From an uncultured Ruminiclostridium sp. (lineage in GTDB: Bacteria > Bacillota > Clostridia > Oscillospirales > Ruminococcaceae): a DNA stretch of 41,804 nucleotides. The notes under the pieces are model-generated. The model made no database searches. It was not told the DNA's origin and saw only the letters and a program-made list of their open reading frames with translations. Shown here in pieces: positions 33,127 to 41,308 of this stretch. Made by a program: the position numbers and the translations under genes. Positions within the stretch are counted from its first letter, which is position 1; the number at the start of each line of letters is the position of its first letter. The stretch spans positions 1 to 41,804 of the forward strand of contig CAJOMV010000013.1 of NCBI GenBank assembly GCA_905235805.1, given 5' to 3'.

Positions 33127-34308
33127 TTAAACCTCTGAATGAGCCGCGAGCCTGTAAATTCCGGTCACATCATTCCTGTCAAGCTCCATAAAGCCGCCGA
33201 GCTTTCCTTCACCTATGCCCAGCTTTTCCACGAGAACGGGGATATCCTCTTCCCTCGCGCCAAGCTCCGCAAAGTTTATCGGCATGCCGATACTGTGCAG
33301 GAAGGAGCGGAAGCGGCGAATGCCCTCCAGAGCCGTAGCCCCGGGGTTTTCAAAGTTCATCTGACAGCCGAACACCCTCACCGCCATCTGGCAGAACCGC
33401 ATGACATTGTGCTTATACACATACTCCATCCACGCGGGCATTATCACGGCAAGCCCCGCTCCGTGCGCAACATCGTACAGCCCGGAAAGCTCATGCTCGA
33501 GGGCGTGGCTGTTCCAGTCCTGCTGTCTGCCGACGCCGCAGATGTTGTTGTGAGCTACCATTCCTGCCCACATGATATTCGCGCGGGCGTCGTAGTTGTC
33601 CGGGTCCGCCATAACGCGGGGAGCCTCCTTGACAATCGTGAGCAGCACTGCCTCGCAGAGACGGTCGGTTATCTCAACTTCCGTCGTATTCGTGAAATAC
33701 CGCTCGAAAACGTGCGCCATAATGTCGGTGCAGCCGCAGGCAGTCTGATACGCGGGAAGTGTCTGCGTCAGCGCGGGATCCATTATCGAGAATTTCGGGC
33801 GCAGTATCTCATAGCCGATACCGCGCTTGAGCATACCGTCCTCCTTCGTTATCACAGAGCTGCGGGAGCCCTCACTGCCCGCGGCTGCGATAGTCACTAT
33901 GACCGCGAGGGGCAGTGCTGCCTCCACCTGCGCCTTTTTGCCGTAAAAATCCCAGAAGTCGCCGTCATACGGAACGCCTGCCGCTATTGCTTTTGTGGAG
34001 TCTATCACCGAACCGCCGCCCACAGCGAGAATGAAGTCAACGCCCTCGCTCCTGCACAGCTCGATGCCCTTGTATACGAGCGTATCGCGCGGGTTCGGCT
34101 TCACTCCCCCCAGCTCGCAGAACGCTATCCCCGCGCTGTCGAGTGACTTCTTCACCTTCTCGATAAGTCCCGACTTTACCGCCGAGCCTCCGCCGTAGTG
34201 TATAAGCACCTTTGAGCCGCCGTACTTTTTTATATAACTGCCGACCTCGTTTTCACGGTCCTTACCGAACACAAATTCCGTGGGAGCATAGAAATTGAAA
34301 TTTTCCAT
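33127..34308 (-). CDS. Iron-containing alcohol dehydrogenase (butanol dehydrogenase/YqhD type)
   Basis: The 393-aa protein starts with MENFNFYAPTEFVFGKD, usual for BdhA-like NAD(P)H-dependent butanol or aldehyde reductases. The nucleotide loop is AVGGGSVIDSTKAI (95-108) and the iron ligands are Asp195, His199, His268 and His282. I chose the ATG at 34308, which has GGAGG 9 nt upstream; the frame is open to 34344. It reduces aldehydes to alcohols at the end of fermentation or for aldehyde detoxification. The linked MATE exporter may belong to a stress response (inference). Confidence 0.93.
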   Translation of the reverse strand: MENFNFYAPTEFVFGKDRENEVGSYIKKYGGSKVLIHYGGGSAVKSGLIEKVKKSLDSAGIAFCELGGVKPNPRDTLVYKGIELCRSEGVDFILAVGGGSVIDSTKAIAAGVPYDGDFWDFYGKKAQVEAALPLAVIVTIAAAGSEGSRSSVITKEDGMLKRGIGYEILRPKFSIMDPALTQTLPAYQTACGCTDIMAHVFERYFTNTTEVEITDRLCEAVLLTIVKEAPRVMADPDNYDARANIMWAGMVAHNNICGVGRQQDWNSHALEHELSGLYDVAHGAGLAVIMPAWMEYVYKHNVMRFCQMAVRVFGCQMNFENPGATALEGIRRFRSFLHSIGMPINFAELGAREEDIPVLVEKLGIGEGKLGGFMELDRNDVTGIYRLAAHSEV

Positions 34309-34356
34309 TATGATGAACCTCCGTTGTACATTCCTTTCGCTCAAAAAACTTTTTTC

Positions 34357-34385
34357 ATTGTATCATACTTACCTGAATAAATCAA
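34357..34385 (-). promoter_or_regulatory. Sigma-A promoter of the alcohol dehydrogenase/MATE unit
   Basis: On the minus strand: TTGATT, 17 nt, TACAAT. The predicted start is about 40 bases before the ATG at 34308. Confidence 0.75.
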
Positions 34386-34501
34386 TACAGCAGAAGGAAC
34401 AAAATAGTTTTTTACAATTTTCGGGGTGATTTTTCATATTGCGTTCCGTACTTTTCCCGTCACCACTCCGCAAAAATATCCTTCGACGCCTTCAGGAATT
34501 C

Positions 34502-34909
34502 TTACGGTATCTCGACTGCCGTTTCCGTCACAGTGCGGTTCTCATCGGTTATGGGGTAGGGATTGCAGCCGCCGCGGCGTGTCTGTACGCCCACCTCTTC
34601 GGCAGTGAAGCGAAACCCGCAGTTCCCGCAGACTATCTCCGTGCCGTCGGCTGTGTAGCGCCCATTGCCAGAATCATAGCAGGATTCGCAAGTGTTGAAG
34701 GCGGTTCGGACATTCCCGCTGCCGTCGAGGACAGCGAGCACCTCCATTTTCGTGCCGTCAACGGTCACGGGGTAGAAGCTCGCAGTCTCCGAGACTGTTT
34801 CGAGCGGAATGACAAGGCTCTGCGTTTCGCTTACCGCAGGTGCCGACGAGCAGCCGGACAGAAGCAGCGCGGACGCCGCCAGCAATACTGCCGTTATCTT
34901 CTTTTTCAT
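34502..34909 (-). CDS. Cys-rich lipoprotein, DUF2318/FtrD-like
   Basis: The 135-aa protein has a signal peptide and lipobox LLSGC (Cys20). The mature part holds NTCESCYDSG (Cys74, Cys77), VCGNCGFRF (Cys94, Cys97) and GGCNPYPI (Cys115), the pattern of the metal- or Fe-S-binding DUF2318 domain found in FtrD-type proteins of iron uptake systems. Here it is a stand-alone surface lipoprotein. It follows the HMA-cupredoxin gene by 12 bases, so both likely serve transition-metal (copper or iron) handling at the membrane. Which metal is not shown by the sequence. Confidence 0.75.
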   Translation of the reverse strand: MKKKITAVLLAASALLLSGCSSAPAVSETQSLVIPLETVSETASFYPVTVDGTKMEVLAVLDGSGNVRTAFNTCESCYDSGNGRYTADGTEIVCGNCGFRFTAEEVGVQTRRGGCNPYPITDENRTVTETAVEIP

Positions 34910-34921
34910 TTTGTGCTCCTT

Positions 34922-35740
34922 TCAGACTTCGTTTATTACATGGGTCTTGCCCTTTATCATGCCCATCCAGCAGGTGTAGTCAATGACTCCCGTCCCGTCG
35001 GGGGTGAATTCTATCACATTTTCGCCCTCATGGAAGGTGTACTGCAAACCGAGGTCGTTTACGATGAATGTCCCGTTGCAGCCGTTGATACTCTTCGGAG
35101 GGGCGTTTATCGTCCATTTCACGGGTATTCCGCTGTACACGGTTATCTCGGGGTATGACCCGGCTTTCAGCGTGCTTGAAACGAGCTGCACGCCGTCAGC
35201 TATTATTGCCGTGTCCTCCGGTACCGCGTTTGCCACTGCGCTGCCGAGCACAAACCCGCTTGCGACCGCGACCGCAGCCGCCGCAAGCATTGAGCCGTAC
35301 CGTGCAGCTTTCCGTTTTATCGGCAGTGCCGCGCACACCGCGACAAGCGCGAGCCCGATGAGCACCGCGTAAAGCACGCTGTCCGGTATCATTCCGGTAA
35401 GCCCCGCGCCCTGCGTCAGCATTGCGAGCCCCATTACCGCGATGAGCACAGTGCCGGCGGTCTGCACCGCGGCGGTGAACCTGTGCCCGAGCAGCTTCAC
35501 GAGCGGTGCGCCGGAGGGCTTTTCGCTCGCCTTGTACCCGATGTCCTCAATGGCAGCGATTACTTCCGGGAGTGTGGTCTTTGTGCTGTCGAGCCGGAAC
35601 ACCGCGTCCGAGGTTTTCAGGCTCACAGTGACATTTTCTACCCCGTCAAGCTTACGCAAGGCTTTGGCAATGCGTTTCGGACACTGCGGACAGGTCATTC
35701 CGGTAATATAAAGGTGATTGTTGCTTATTATATCTTGCAT
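34922..35740 (-). CDS. Heavy-metal-associated domain - membrane - cupredoxin-like fusion protein
   Basis: The 272-aa protein has three parts: an HMA domain (about 8-70) with MTCPQC (Cys17, Cys20), a membrane part of about three spans (88-173), and a C-terminal cupredoxin-like domain (about 180-272). The last includes INGCNGTF (Cys221) and YTCWMGMI (Cys257, Met259, Met261), a copper-binding arrangement like that found fused to TauE/SafE-type membrane proteins, but here that large membrane module is missing. It probably moves copper across the membrane or buffers it. The start codon lacks a Shine-Dalgarno and lies only 11 nt after a large hairpin, so translation may be regulated. Confidence 0.8.
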   Translation of the reverse strand: MQDIISNNHLYITGMTCPQCPKRIAKALRKLDGVENVTVSLKTSDAVFRLDSTKTTLPEVIAAIEDIGYKASEKPSGAPLVKLLGHRFTAAVQTAGTVLIAVMGLAMLTQGAGLTGMIPDSVLYAVLIGLALVAVCAALPIKRKAARYGSMLAAAAVAVASGFVLGSAVANAVPEDTAIIADGVQLVSSTLKAGSYPEITVYSGIPVKWTINAPPKSINGCNGTFIVNDLGLQYTFHEGENVIEFTPDGTGVIDYTCWMGMIKGKTHVINEV

Positions 35741-35751
35741 ATAGATTTAAT

Positions 35752-35794
35752 AGGCAAATGCGCCGCGAACCGAAGCGTCTGCACATACCCGCCT
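35752..35794 (-). promoter_or_regulatory. Large hairpin in the leader of the metal-handling unit
   Basis: AGGC / GCCT close a long imperfect stem with G-U pairs around an inner GC-rich hairpin containing CTTCGG. It ends 11 nt before the start codon at 35740, where no Shine-Dalgarno is visible. GGCGGGTATGTGC in the stem resembles half of a CsoR-type copper operator, but the second half is absent. Confidence 0.4.
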
Positions 35795-35831
35795 CTGCAA
35801 TGGTTGAGCTATTTTAAATTGCTCTAAACCG

Positions 35832-35860
35832 ATTATAACATTCCACAGCGCCTGTGTCAA
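35832..35860 (-). promoter_or_regulatory. Perfect-consensus sigma-A promoter of the metal-handling unit
   Basis: On the minus strand: TTGACA, 17 nt, TATAAT. Leader length to the start codon is about 85 nt. Confidence 0.9.
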
Positions 35861-35932
35861 CCGATTTCGGAAAAAATCACATGCATTTCACAGTATGCAC
35901 ATTCGGTAATTCGTTTATTGAGCCGAACAGCT

Positions 35933-35965
35933 CCGCCCGGCAGAGCTCAGTGCTCCGCCGGGCGG
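35933..35965 (-). terminator. Strong GC-rich stem-loop after the acyl-CoA synthetase gene
   Basis: CCGCCCGGC (35933-35941) and GCCGGGCGG (35957-35965) form a perfect 9-bp stem, extended by GAG/CTC inside. No T tract follows on the minus strand, so it is a likely but not textbook terminator or 3' end. Confidence 0.6.
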
Positions 35966-35971
35966 TACCCG

Positions 35972-37651
35972 TTACGACTGTTTTGAGTTTTCCTCATCGT
36001 TATGTCTTATCTGTGCGCGCTTTATCTTGCCGCCGAGAGTTTTCGGAAGCTCGTCAACATATTCGATGACACGGGGATACTTGTAGGGCGCGGTCTCACG
36101 CTTGACGTGGTCCTGCAGCTCCTTTGTAAGCTCGGGCGAGGGAGTGTAGCCCTTCGCGAGGACTACGGTAGCCTTCACGACCTGCCCTCTTATGGGGTCA
36201 GGTGCGCCGGTTATGGCGGATTCGACAACCGCCGGGTGTGTGAGCAGAGCGCTTTCCACCTCGAAGGGTCCGATGCGGTAGCCGGAGCATTTGATAACAT
36301 CGTCGTTCCTGCCCACGAACCAGTAGTAGCCGTTGGAATCACGCCACGCAACGTCACCGGTGTCATAGTTCGTCCCGCCGAGCACTGCCTTTGTCATTTC
36401 GGGGTCCTTGTAGTACCCGCAGAAAAGTCCGGTGGGGTGGTGCTGGTCTATATCGCATGCCATGATGCTACCCTCTTCGCCGTCCTCGGTCTCGGTGCCG
36501 TCGGGACGGAGCAGGCGGATATTGTAAAGCGGGGAGGGCTTTCCGGTGGAACCGGGCTTGGGGTCTATCCACGGGAAGTTGGCCAGAAGTACGGAGCCCT
36601 CGGTCTGCCCGAAGCCCTCGCGCATCTTCTTACCGGTCAGCTCATAGATACGGTTGAATACCTCGGGGTTGAGAGGCTCGCCCGCGTTACAGAAGTTTTC
36701 GATGCTCGACAGGTCGTACTGTGTCATGTCCTCCTGGAGCATGAAGCGGTACATGGTGGGAGGAGCGCAGAAGGTGGTGAGCTTGTACTTGCTGATGACC
36801 GAGAGCATGTCCTTCGCGTCGAAGCGCCCGGTGAAGTCATAGACGAACTGCACAGCCCCGCATATCCACTGACCGTATATCTTGCCCCAACCGAACTTTG
36901 CCCAGCCGGAATCCGATATCGACATGTGCAGCTTGTTTTCCTGCACCTGATGCCAGTACTTCGCGGTAACTATGTGACCGAGGGGGTACGAGAAGTTGTG
37001 GCACACCATTTTCGGCATTCCCGTGGAGCCGGAGGTGAAGTATATGAGCATGATATCCTCGGTCTTTGTTGCCTGATCGTCGGTGGGACGCTCGAAGGTT
37101 TCGGGATACTTCGCTATCTCGTCCTCGAAGAAGTCCCAGCCCTCTCTGGGCTCGGCAACGGCTATCGTCTTGCGGAGAGTTTTTATCTCGGGAGCGGCGC
37201 TGTCGATCTGTGCGCGGATATACTCGTCGTCACAGGCGATTATGACGGATATCCCCGCCATATTCCCGCGGTAGGCGATATCATGGGCGGTGAACAGGAG
37301 ATTGCCCGGGATAAGTATGATACCCAGCTTATGGAGAGCCGTGGCGATCACCCAGTACTCCCAGCGGCGGCGGAGGATAAGAAGGACAACATCCCCCTTT
37401 TTCAGTCCGAGGCTGCGGAAATAGTGACAGGCTCTGTTCGAGAGCTTCGAGATGTCGGTGAAGGTGAAGGTGCGCTCCTGCTTATCGTGACTGAGCCACA
37501 GCATAGCCTTCTTGTCGGGCTCCTGCTTCGCCCATTCATCGACTATGTCCCAGCCGAAATTGAAGTTGTCGGGAACATTAACACGATAGTTTTCTACGAA
37601 ATCCTCGTACGAATCGAATTCGATACGGGGAAGATAGCGGTCTAAAAGCAT
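35972..37651 (-). CDS. AMP-forming acyl-CoA synthetase
   Basis: The 559-aa ligase activates a carboxylic acid to an acyl-adenylate and then acyl-CoA. The phosphate loop is YFTSGSTGMPKM, then REGFGQTEGS, YDTGDVAWRD, and the C-terminal lysine in LGGKIKRAQI. Length and sequence fit the acetyl-/medium-chain group common in Clostridia (AcsM/MACS-like); the acyl substrate is uncertain. AAAAGGAG lies upstream of the ATG. It is 39 bases downstream of an XRE-cupin regulator gene, a recurrent pairing in Clostridia, and likely controlled by it. Confidence 0.92.
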   Translation of the reverse strand: MLLDRYLPRIEFDSYEDFVENYRVNVPDNFNFGWDIVDEWAKQEPDKKAMLWLSHDKQERTFTFTDISKLSNRACHYFRSLGLKKGDVVLLILRRRWEYWVIATALHKLGIILIPGNLLFTAHDIAYRGNMAGISVIIACDDEYIRAQIDSAAPEIKTLRKTIAVAEPREGWDFFEDEIAKYPETFERPTDDQATKTEDIMLIYFTSGSTGMPKMVCHNFSYPLGHIVTAKYWHQVQENKLHMSISDSGWAKFGWGKIYGQWICGAVQFVYDFTGRFDAKDMLSVISKYKLTTFCAPPTMYRFMLQEDMTQYDLSSIENFCNAGEPLNPEVFNRIYELTGKKMREGFGQTEGSVLLANFPWIDPKPGSTGKPSPLYNIRLLRPDGTETEDGEEGSIMACDIDQHHPTGLFCGYYKDPEMTKAVLGGTNYDTGDVAWRDSNGYYWFVGRNDDVIKCSGYRIGPFEVESALLTHPAVVESAITGAPDPIRGQVVKATVVLAKGYTPSPELTKELQDHVKRETAPYKYPRVIEYVDELPKTLGGKIKRAQIRHNDEENSKQS

Positions 37652-37690
37652 TTCAACAAATCGCTCCTTTTATAATATAAGTTCGGCGGG

Positions 37691-38236
37691 TCATTCCGCT
37701 ATCACAGTCAGGAATCTTGCCTTGCTGTCGCCGTGGCAGCGCTGACCGTGAGGATATGTGGGGTTGAAGTAGACGGAATCCCCTTCGTTCAGGGTGAGCA
37801 CCTTGTCCTCGAAAATGACGTCTATGCTGCCCTTCAGGACGAGATTGAACTCCTGCCCGGCGTGAGTGACGAGCTCGGCAGGCTCGTCGGACGGCTCGAG
37901 AGTAACAAGGAGGGGCTGCATTATCTTGTCCGCATAGCGGAAAGCCAGATCCTTGAAACGATATCCGGGAATACGGCTGACTGTCTTTCCCTGCCCGCGC
38001 CGGACGATCTGATAGGTGTTTATGCGGCTGGGTTCGCCGGTAATAAGCTCGTTGAAATCCACCTTGAATTTTGTGGCTATCTCATAGATGACGCTTATCG
38101 GAAAATCTCCGTTCTGCTCATAGCCCGCATAAACCTCGGCGGCAACGCCCAGTTCATCGGCAAGCTGCTCCTGCGTGTAATCGCACACCTCACGCAATTC
38201 GCGGATACGGGCGGCTATTTCTTTTATGCTTTCCAT
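37691..38236 (-). CDS. XRE-family transcriptional regulator with cupin sensor domain
   Basis: The 181-aa protein has an N-terminal HTH (about 8-62, IRELREVCDYTQEQLADELG then VYAGYEQNGDFP) and a C-terminal cupin (about 105-181, HAGQEFNLVLKGSIDVIF, LNEGDSVYFNPTYPHG). Cupin domains of this group bind small ligands. I chose the ATG at 38236, which has GGAGGT upstream; the frame is open to 38338. A short repeat, TTACCG-N8-CTTTACCGG, between promoter and start could be its own operator (inference). Confidence 0.9.
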   Translation of the reverse strand: MESIKEIAARIRELREVCDYTQEQLADELGVAAEVYAGYEQNGDFPISVIYEIATKFKVDFNELITGEPSRINTYQIVRRGQGKTVSRIPGYRFKDLAFRYADKIMQPLLVTLEPSDEPAELVTHAGQEFNLVLKGSIDVIFEDKVLTLNEGDSVYFNPTYPHGQRCHGDSKARFLTVIAE

Positions 38237-38276
38237 AATTCGACCTCCGGTAAAGTTAAATTTCGGTAACTTCTTT

Positions 38277-38305
38277 ATTATATCACAAACCGACAAAATA
38301 ATCAA
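38277..38305 (-). promoter_or_regulatory. Sigma-A promoter of the XRE-cupin/acyl-CoA synthetase unit
   Basis: On the minus strand: TTGATT, 17 nt, TATAAT, with TGTGA before the -10. Confidence 0.85.
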
Positions 38306-38440
38306 GACATAATTGTTAATAAGGCAGTGAAACAGCACGAGGCTGTCGGCGGCTGTCAGCGAAACGCCCGGCTTTGGCAGGCTTTTCTTTGCTTAGGATA
38401 TATATTCTTTTATCTTATTTTCCGCTGCGGCATTTCACTT

Positions 38441-39784
38441 CTATTCTGCCGATTTAAGACTGTCTTTTCTGAAATACGCATACGCCGCAAAGCACATGAT
38501 TATCTGCATGACCGTTGAGCACGGTGTCGCAAGCCCTATCAGGAACAGCGAACCGCCGCCGATATTCTGCATTATAAAAGCAACGGGGATTCGCACGAGA
38601 AACGCCCCGCAGATACCCTGCGCCATAACGAATTTAGTCTTGCCGAGCCCGTTGTAATAGCCGATAAAGCAAAACAGAAAGCAGGTCAGCAGGCAGTCTA
38701 TGGCATACGCTTTCAGGTAATCCCACGCGTCCGCGACCGTGCCGGCTTCATTCGAGAATATCCCCGCAAGCAGGTCACCGCGGAAGAATGTCAGCAGGAA
38801 CATCACCACACCGAACGCGAAGGATACCGCGATACCGCTCTTCAGCGCCTTCTTCGCTCTGTCGTCATATCCCGCGCCGATGTTCTGTGCCACAAACGCG
38901 GACATCGACTGCATGAACGCGGCAGGGACAAGCATGATGAACGCGCAGACCTTTTCCGCTACTCCGATACCCGCCGACGCGGTCACTCCGAGGCTGTTGA
39001 CTATCGCCTGCATAACAAGGAACGAGATCCCGACCAAAAGATCCTGCAAAGCTATCGGCGCTCCGACACGCAGTATCATCAGCGCGTTCGACCGCTTTAT
39101 TTTCAGGTGCGAGCGGTGAAATTCAAAGGGCAGCGTCGTCCGTCTGATGATAAAAAACGAGATCAGGACGCTGACAAGCTGCGCGATAACTGTGGCAAGA
39201 GCGGCTCCCGACGCTCCCATTCCGAAGCCCGCCACAAACAGCAGGTCTCCGGCAATGTTGCACGCGCAGGCGATACCCACCGCGATGAGCGGAGTCTTCG
39301 AGTCGCCCAAGCCTCTGAAAATACTGCCGAGCAGGTTGTACGCGGTGATTATCAGAAATCCCGCGCCGCATATCCGTATGTAGTCCACCGTCACATCGAA
39401 CGCTTCCTCGGGAGCCTGCATTACCGCCGCAAGTCCCGGCGCTCCGACAACCGTTATCGCTGTGAACACCACGCCCGTTGCCGCGAATATCAGCAGTCCC
39501 GTACCTATAGTCTGCGCAGCGTCCTCGGGGCGCTTCTGCCCTATGCGCTGCCCTACAACTACGGTAACTCCCATTGAAAAGCTGACTATCAGGTTAGTGA
39601 GCGTCAGCACTATCTGCGAGCCTGTCGATACCCCCGAAACATCGGCGGTGGTGCTGAACTGTCCGACGATAAGCAGATCGACAGCACCATACATCGCCTG
39701 CAAAAACATGGCGAACAGCACAGGCAGCATAAACCGTAACAGCTTCGGAAGTATCGCGCCCTCCGTAAAATCATTGTTTTTCAT
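38441..39784 (-). CDS. MATE-family efflux transporter (second of two)
   Basis: The 447-aa protein has the clostridial MATE start NDFTEGAILPKLLRFMLPVL followed by AVDLLIVGQF, about twelve spans, and the second-half equivalents MILRVGAPIALQDLLVG and FVAQNIGAG. It is clearly different from the transporter at 31731-33116, belonging to another MATE subgroup. It starts 47 bases after the ATC hydrolase-like gene and is probably co-transcribed with it. Confidence 0.92.
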   Translation of the reverse strand: MKNNDFTEGAILPKLLRFMLPVLFAMFLQAMYGAVDLLIVGQFSTTADVSGVSTGSQIVLTLTNLIVSFSMGVTVVVGQRIGQKRPEDAAQTIGTGLLIFAATGVVFTAITVVGAPGLAAVMQAPEEAFDVTVDYIRICGAGFLIITAYNLLGSIFRGLGDSKTPLIAVGIACACNIAGDLLFVAGFGMGASGAALATVIAQLVSVLISFFIIRRTTLPFEFHRSHLKIKRSNALMILRVGAPIALQDLLVGISFLVMQAIVNSLGVTASAGIGVAEKVCAFIMLVPAAFMQSMSAFVAQNIGAGYDDRAKKALKSGIAVSFAFGVVMFLLTFFRGDLLAGIFSNEAGTVADAWDYLKAYAIDCLLTCFLFCFIGYYNGLGKTKFVMAQGICGAFLVRIPVAFIMQNIGGGSLFLIGLATPCSTVMQIIMCFAAYAYFRKDSLKSAE

Positions 39785-39831
39785 TGTTCCATATCGTTTT
39801 CCGCGCAGTTACAGCGGCGTGTTTTCCTCCG

Positions 39832-40488
39832 TTATCGTATTTCCCGCGTCTCATCGGGTATTTTTTTCTTATATCCGCAGTCACAGTACGGTCCGCCGGA
39901 AGCAAGCGTGTACTCCCGGACAAACTCCGACGCTCCCCCTGCCTCGCTCATTGTGTAGTCAAGTCTGCACATAGCAGGTACAAGCTCGTACAATCCCAGC
40001 TCCTTCATCAGCGTGCATATACCGCAAGCCGTGAACCTCGCCTCATAGCCGCTGCCGTCCTCGTAAGGATAAAACTCCATATTCCAAGAGTACGGATTTC
40101 TGTCTGCCGCTTTAAGCGCAGCCGTATCCTTCATTCCCTGTATGTCCGCGTCCGTGAACTTCTTCCTTCCGCTCTGCCGGCAGAACCATTTCATTACGCC
40201 CGTCATCATGGATCCGCGGTAATACTCGGTCGCCTTTTCCACCGAGGGAAGCTCCGGCATATTCAGCAGAAATGCCGACAGCATCGCGCAGTTCACGATG
40301 TTCATTCTGAAGCGGTCCGCCTTTTCAAACTCCGGTAATGAACCTATGATCTCCTTGTATTTTGTCCTGGCTTTTGCAGTGATCTCGTTCGCTGTTTTGT
40401 TGTCATAACCGAGAACAGCGATTAACTGCTTCTTAAACGAACCGGCGAACAACAGCCACATTCCCGCCGGCATTCCCGCGTATTTCAT
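39832..40488 (-). CDS. L-2-amino-thiazoline-4-carboxylic acid (ATC) hydrolase family protein
   Basis: The 218-aa protein contains the family segments KARTKYKEIIGSLPEF, NPYSWNMEFYPYEDGSGYEA, FTACGICTLMKELGLYELVP, MCRLDYTMSEAGG and GGPYCDCGYKKK, with conserved Cys and acidic residues. Characterised members open the ATC ring on the way to cysteine; many family members have unknown substrates. I chose the ATG at 40488, because AAGGAGG stands at ideal distance before it and the preceding in-frame stretch has a membrane segment foreign to the family. A longer product reading from 40716 or 40734 cannot be excluded. Confidence 0.75.
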   Translation of the reverse strand: MKYAGMPAGMWLLFAGSFKKQLIAVLGYDNKTANEITAKARTKYKEIIGSLPEFEKADRFRMNIVNCAMLSAFLLNMPELPSVEKATEYYRGSMMTGVMKWFCRQSGRKKFTDADIQGMKDTAALKAADRNPYSWNMEFYPYEDGSGYEARFTACGICTLMKELGLYELVPAMCRLDYTMSEAGGASEFVREYTLASGGPYCDCGYKKKIPDETREIR

Positions 40489-40734
40489 TGTTTCCTCCTT
40501 AGTCGTTACAAACCGACCTTCCGCGTCTTCGCATTCGAGATAAAGCTTATGTATTCTTTTTCCTTTTTTGCTCCTGTGAACCTTATCGTCTATAACTGTT
40601 GCCGGTAAAGAGCTGCCGAATAAACGCAGCAATACTGCCATAACATCAAAGAATATCAGATATACCGACAGAGCTGTAAAGGCGATAAGAGCCAATTTGT
40701 CGGGTATGCCGCGCATATATACATAACAGAACAC
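40489..40734 (-). other. In-frame upstream reading segment with one membrane span, joined to the ATC hydrolase gene
   Basis: The frame continues upstream of the ATC hydrolase start with no stop for 82 codons: a span (LALIAFTALSVYLIFFDVMA) and a basic tail (DDKVHRSKKGKRIHKLYLE). Possible starts are GTG 40734 and ATG 40716, without good ribosome sites. It may be a separate small membrane protein whose stop was lost, an N-terminal membrane anchor, or chance. Confidence 0.35.
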
Positions 40735-40820
40735 CCATAAAAAACAACAAACACAGCCGATATTATAATTTCACGCGTCCGGCAATGTATTGTTATATAA
40801 TATTTTCTTCTTCCTGTCAT
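40656..40820 (-). CDS. Possible small membrane protein (54 aa), overlapping frame
   Basis: An ATG at 40820 with AAAAGGG close upstream opens 54 codons: a basic start (MTGRRKYYITIHCRTRE), then a hydrophobic stretch (IIISAVFVVFYGCSVMYI). It overlaps the in-frame extension of the ATC hydrolase gene in another frame by about 80 bases. It may be a real small protein, or the original N-terminus of that extension separated by a frameshift. No homology is recognised. Confidence 0.25.
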   Translation of the reverse strand: MTGRRKYYITIHCRTREIIISAVFVVFYGCSVMYICAAYPTNWLLSPLQLCRYI

Positions 40821-40897
40821 AGATCCCTTTTAAGTAATTCTCCTTATCCGGTCTGATACGGGCATTCGCTCACGCTCCCGAAAACAAACTTTTTCCT

Positions 40898-40926
40898 ATT
40901 ATAACATATCCCGGCAAAAAATACAA
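40898..40926 (-). promoter_or_regulatory. Sigma-A promoter probably serving the ATC hydrolase/MATE unit
   Basis: On the minus strand: TTGTAT, 17 nt, TATAAT. The next 70-160 bases downstream (40735-40890) hold only the possible small ORF. The AT-rich stretch 40735-41046 contains no other convincing gene. Confidence 0.65.
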
Positions 40927-41046
40927 TAACAAATATCGGACTCTTAATATCTGAACATTTGGATATTTTTCGATCATACACCTGTGCAAGAAAACCTCCA
41001 TATTGTGTGAGAATGATCATTTCCCGGCAATTGGAGGCTATATATA

Positions 41047-41250
41047 TTAAAAACAATTATGCTTCACAAATTCCAACGCAAGTTCAGCGGCATGATCGGC
41101 ATCATTTCCATAAAAGCCATGCCTCGCGCCGTCGATCTTAACAAGCTCCGCTGACGGAAATGCCTTGACCGCCCGTTCGGAGTACGATACCGGCACTAAA
41201 CCGTCCGCTGTCCCGTGTATTATCAGAACATTCCGCTTGTAATCCGGCAT
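41047..41250 (-). pseudogene. 5'-truncated alpha/beta hydrolase (C-terminal fragment)
   Basis: The 67 codons encode only the end of an alpha/beta hydrolase: VLIIHGTADGLVPVSYSERA with the catalytic acid, and DGARHGFYGND with the catalytic His. The domain start, oxyanion loop and nucleophile serine are missing. The first ATG stands about 2 nt from the start of transcription predicted from the promoter at 41259-41287, with no ribosome site, so a deletion has probably joined promoter and gene remnant. Expression of a functional product is unlikely. Confidence 0.75.
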
Positions 41251-41258
41251 TATATCAT

Positions 41259-41287
41259 ATTATAGCACATTTTCCGGCATAATACAA
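41259..41287 (-). promoter_or_regulatory. Sigma-A promoter facing the truncated hydrolase
   Basis: On the minus strand: TTGTAT, 17 nt, TATAAT, with TGTGC before the -10, the same extended -10 as at 27699 and 30470. Confidence 0.7.
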
Positions 41288-41308
41288 ATACTTTTTGTTT
41301 GGGGCAAT

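Noticed and set aside
36002-37645. 547-codon plus-strand open frame over the acyl-CoA synthetase
   Set aside because: Antisense shadow caused by GC-rich codon use; the minus-strand product has all motifs of the family.
40844-41056. 70-codon minus-strand ORF
   Set aside because: AT-rich, no ribosome site, no recognisable content, and it overlaps a good promoter.
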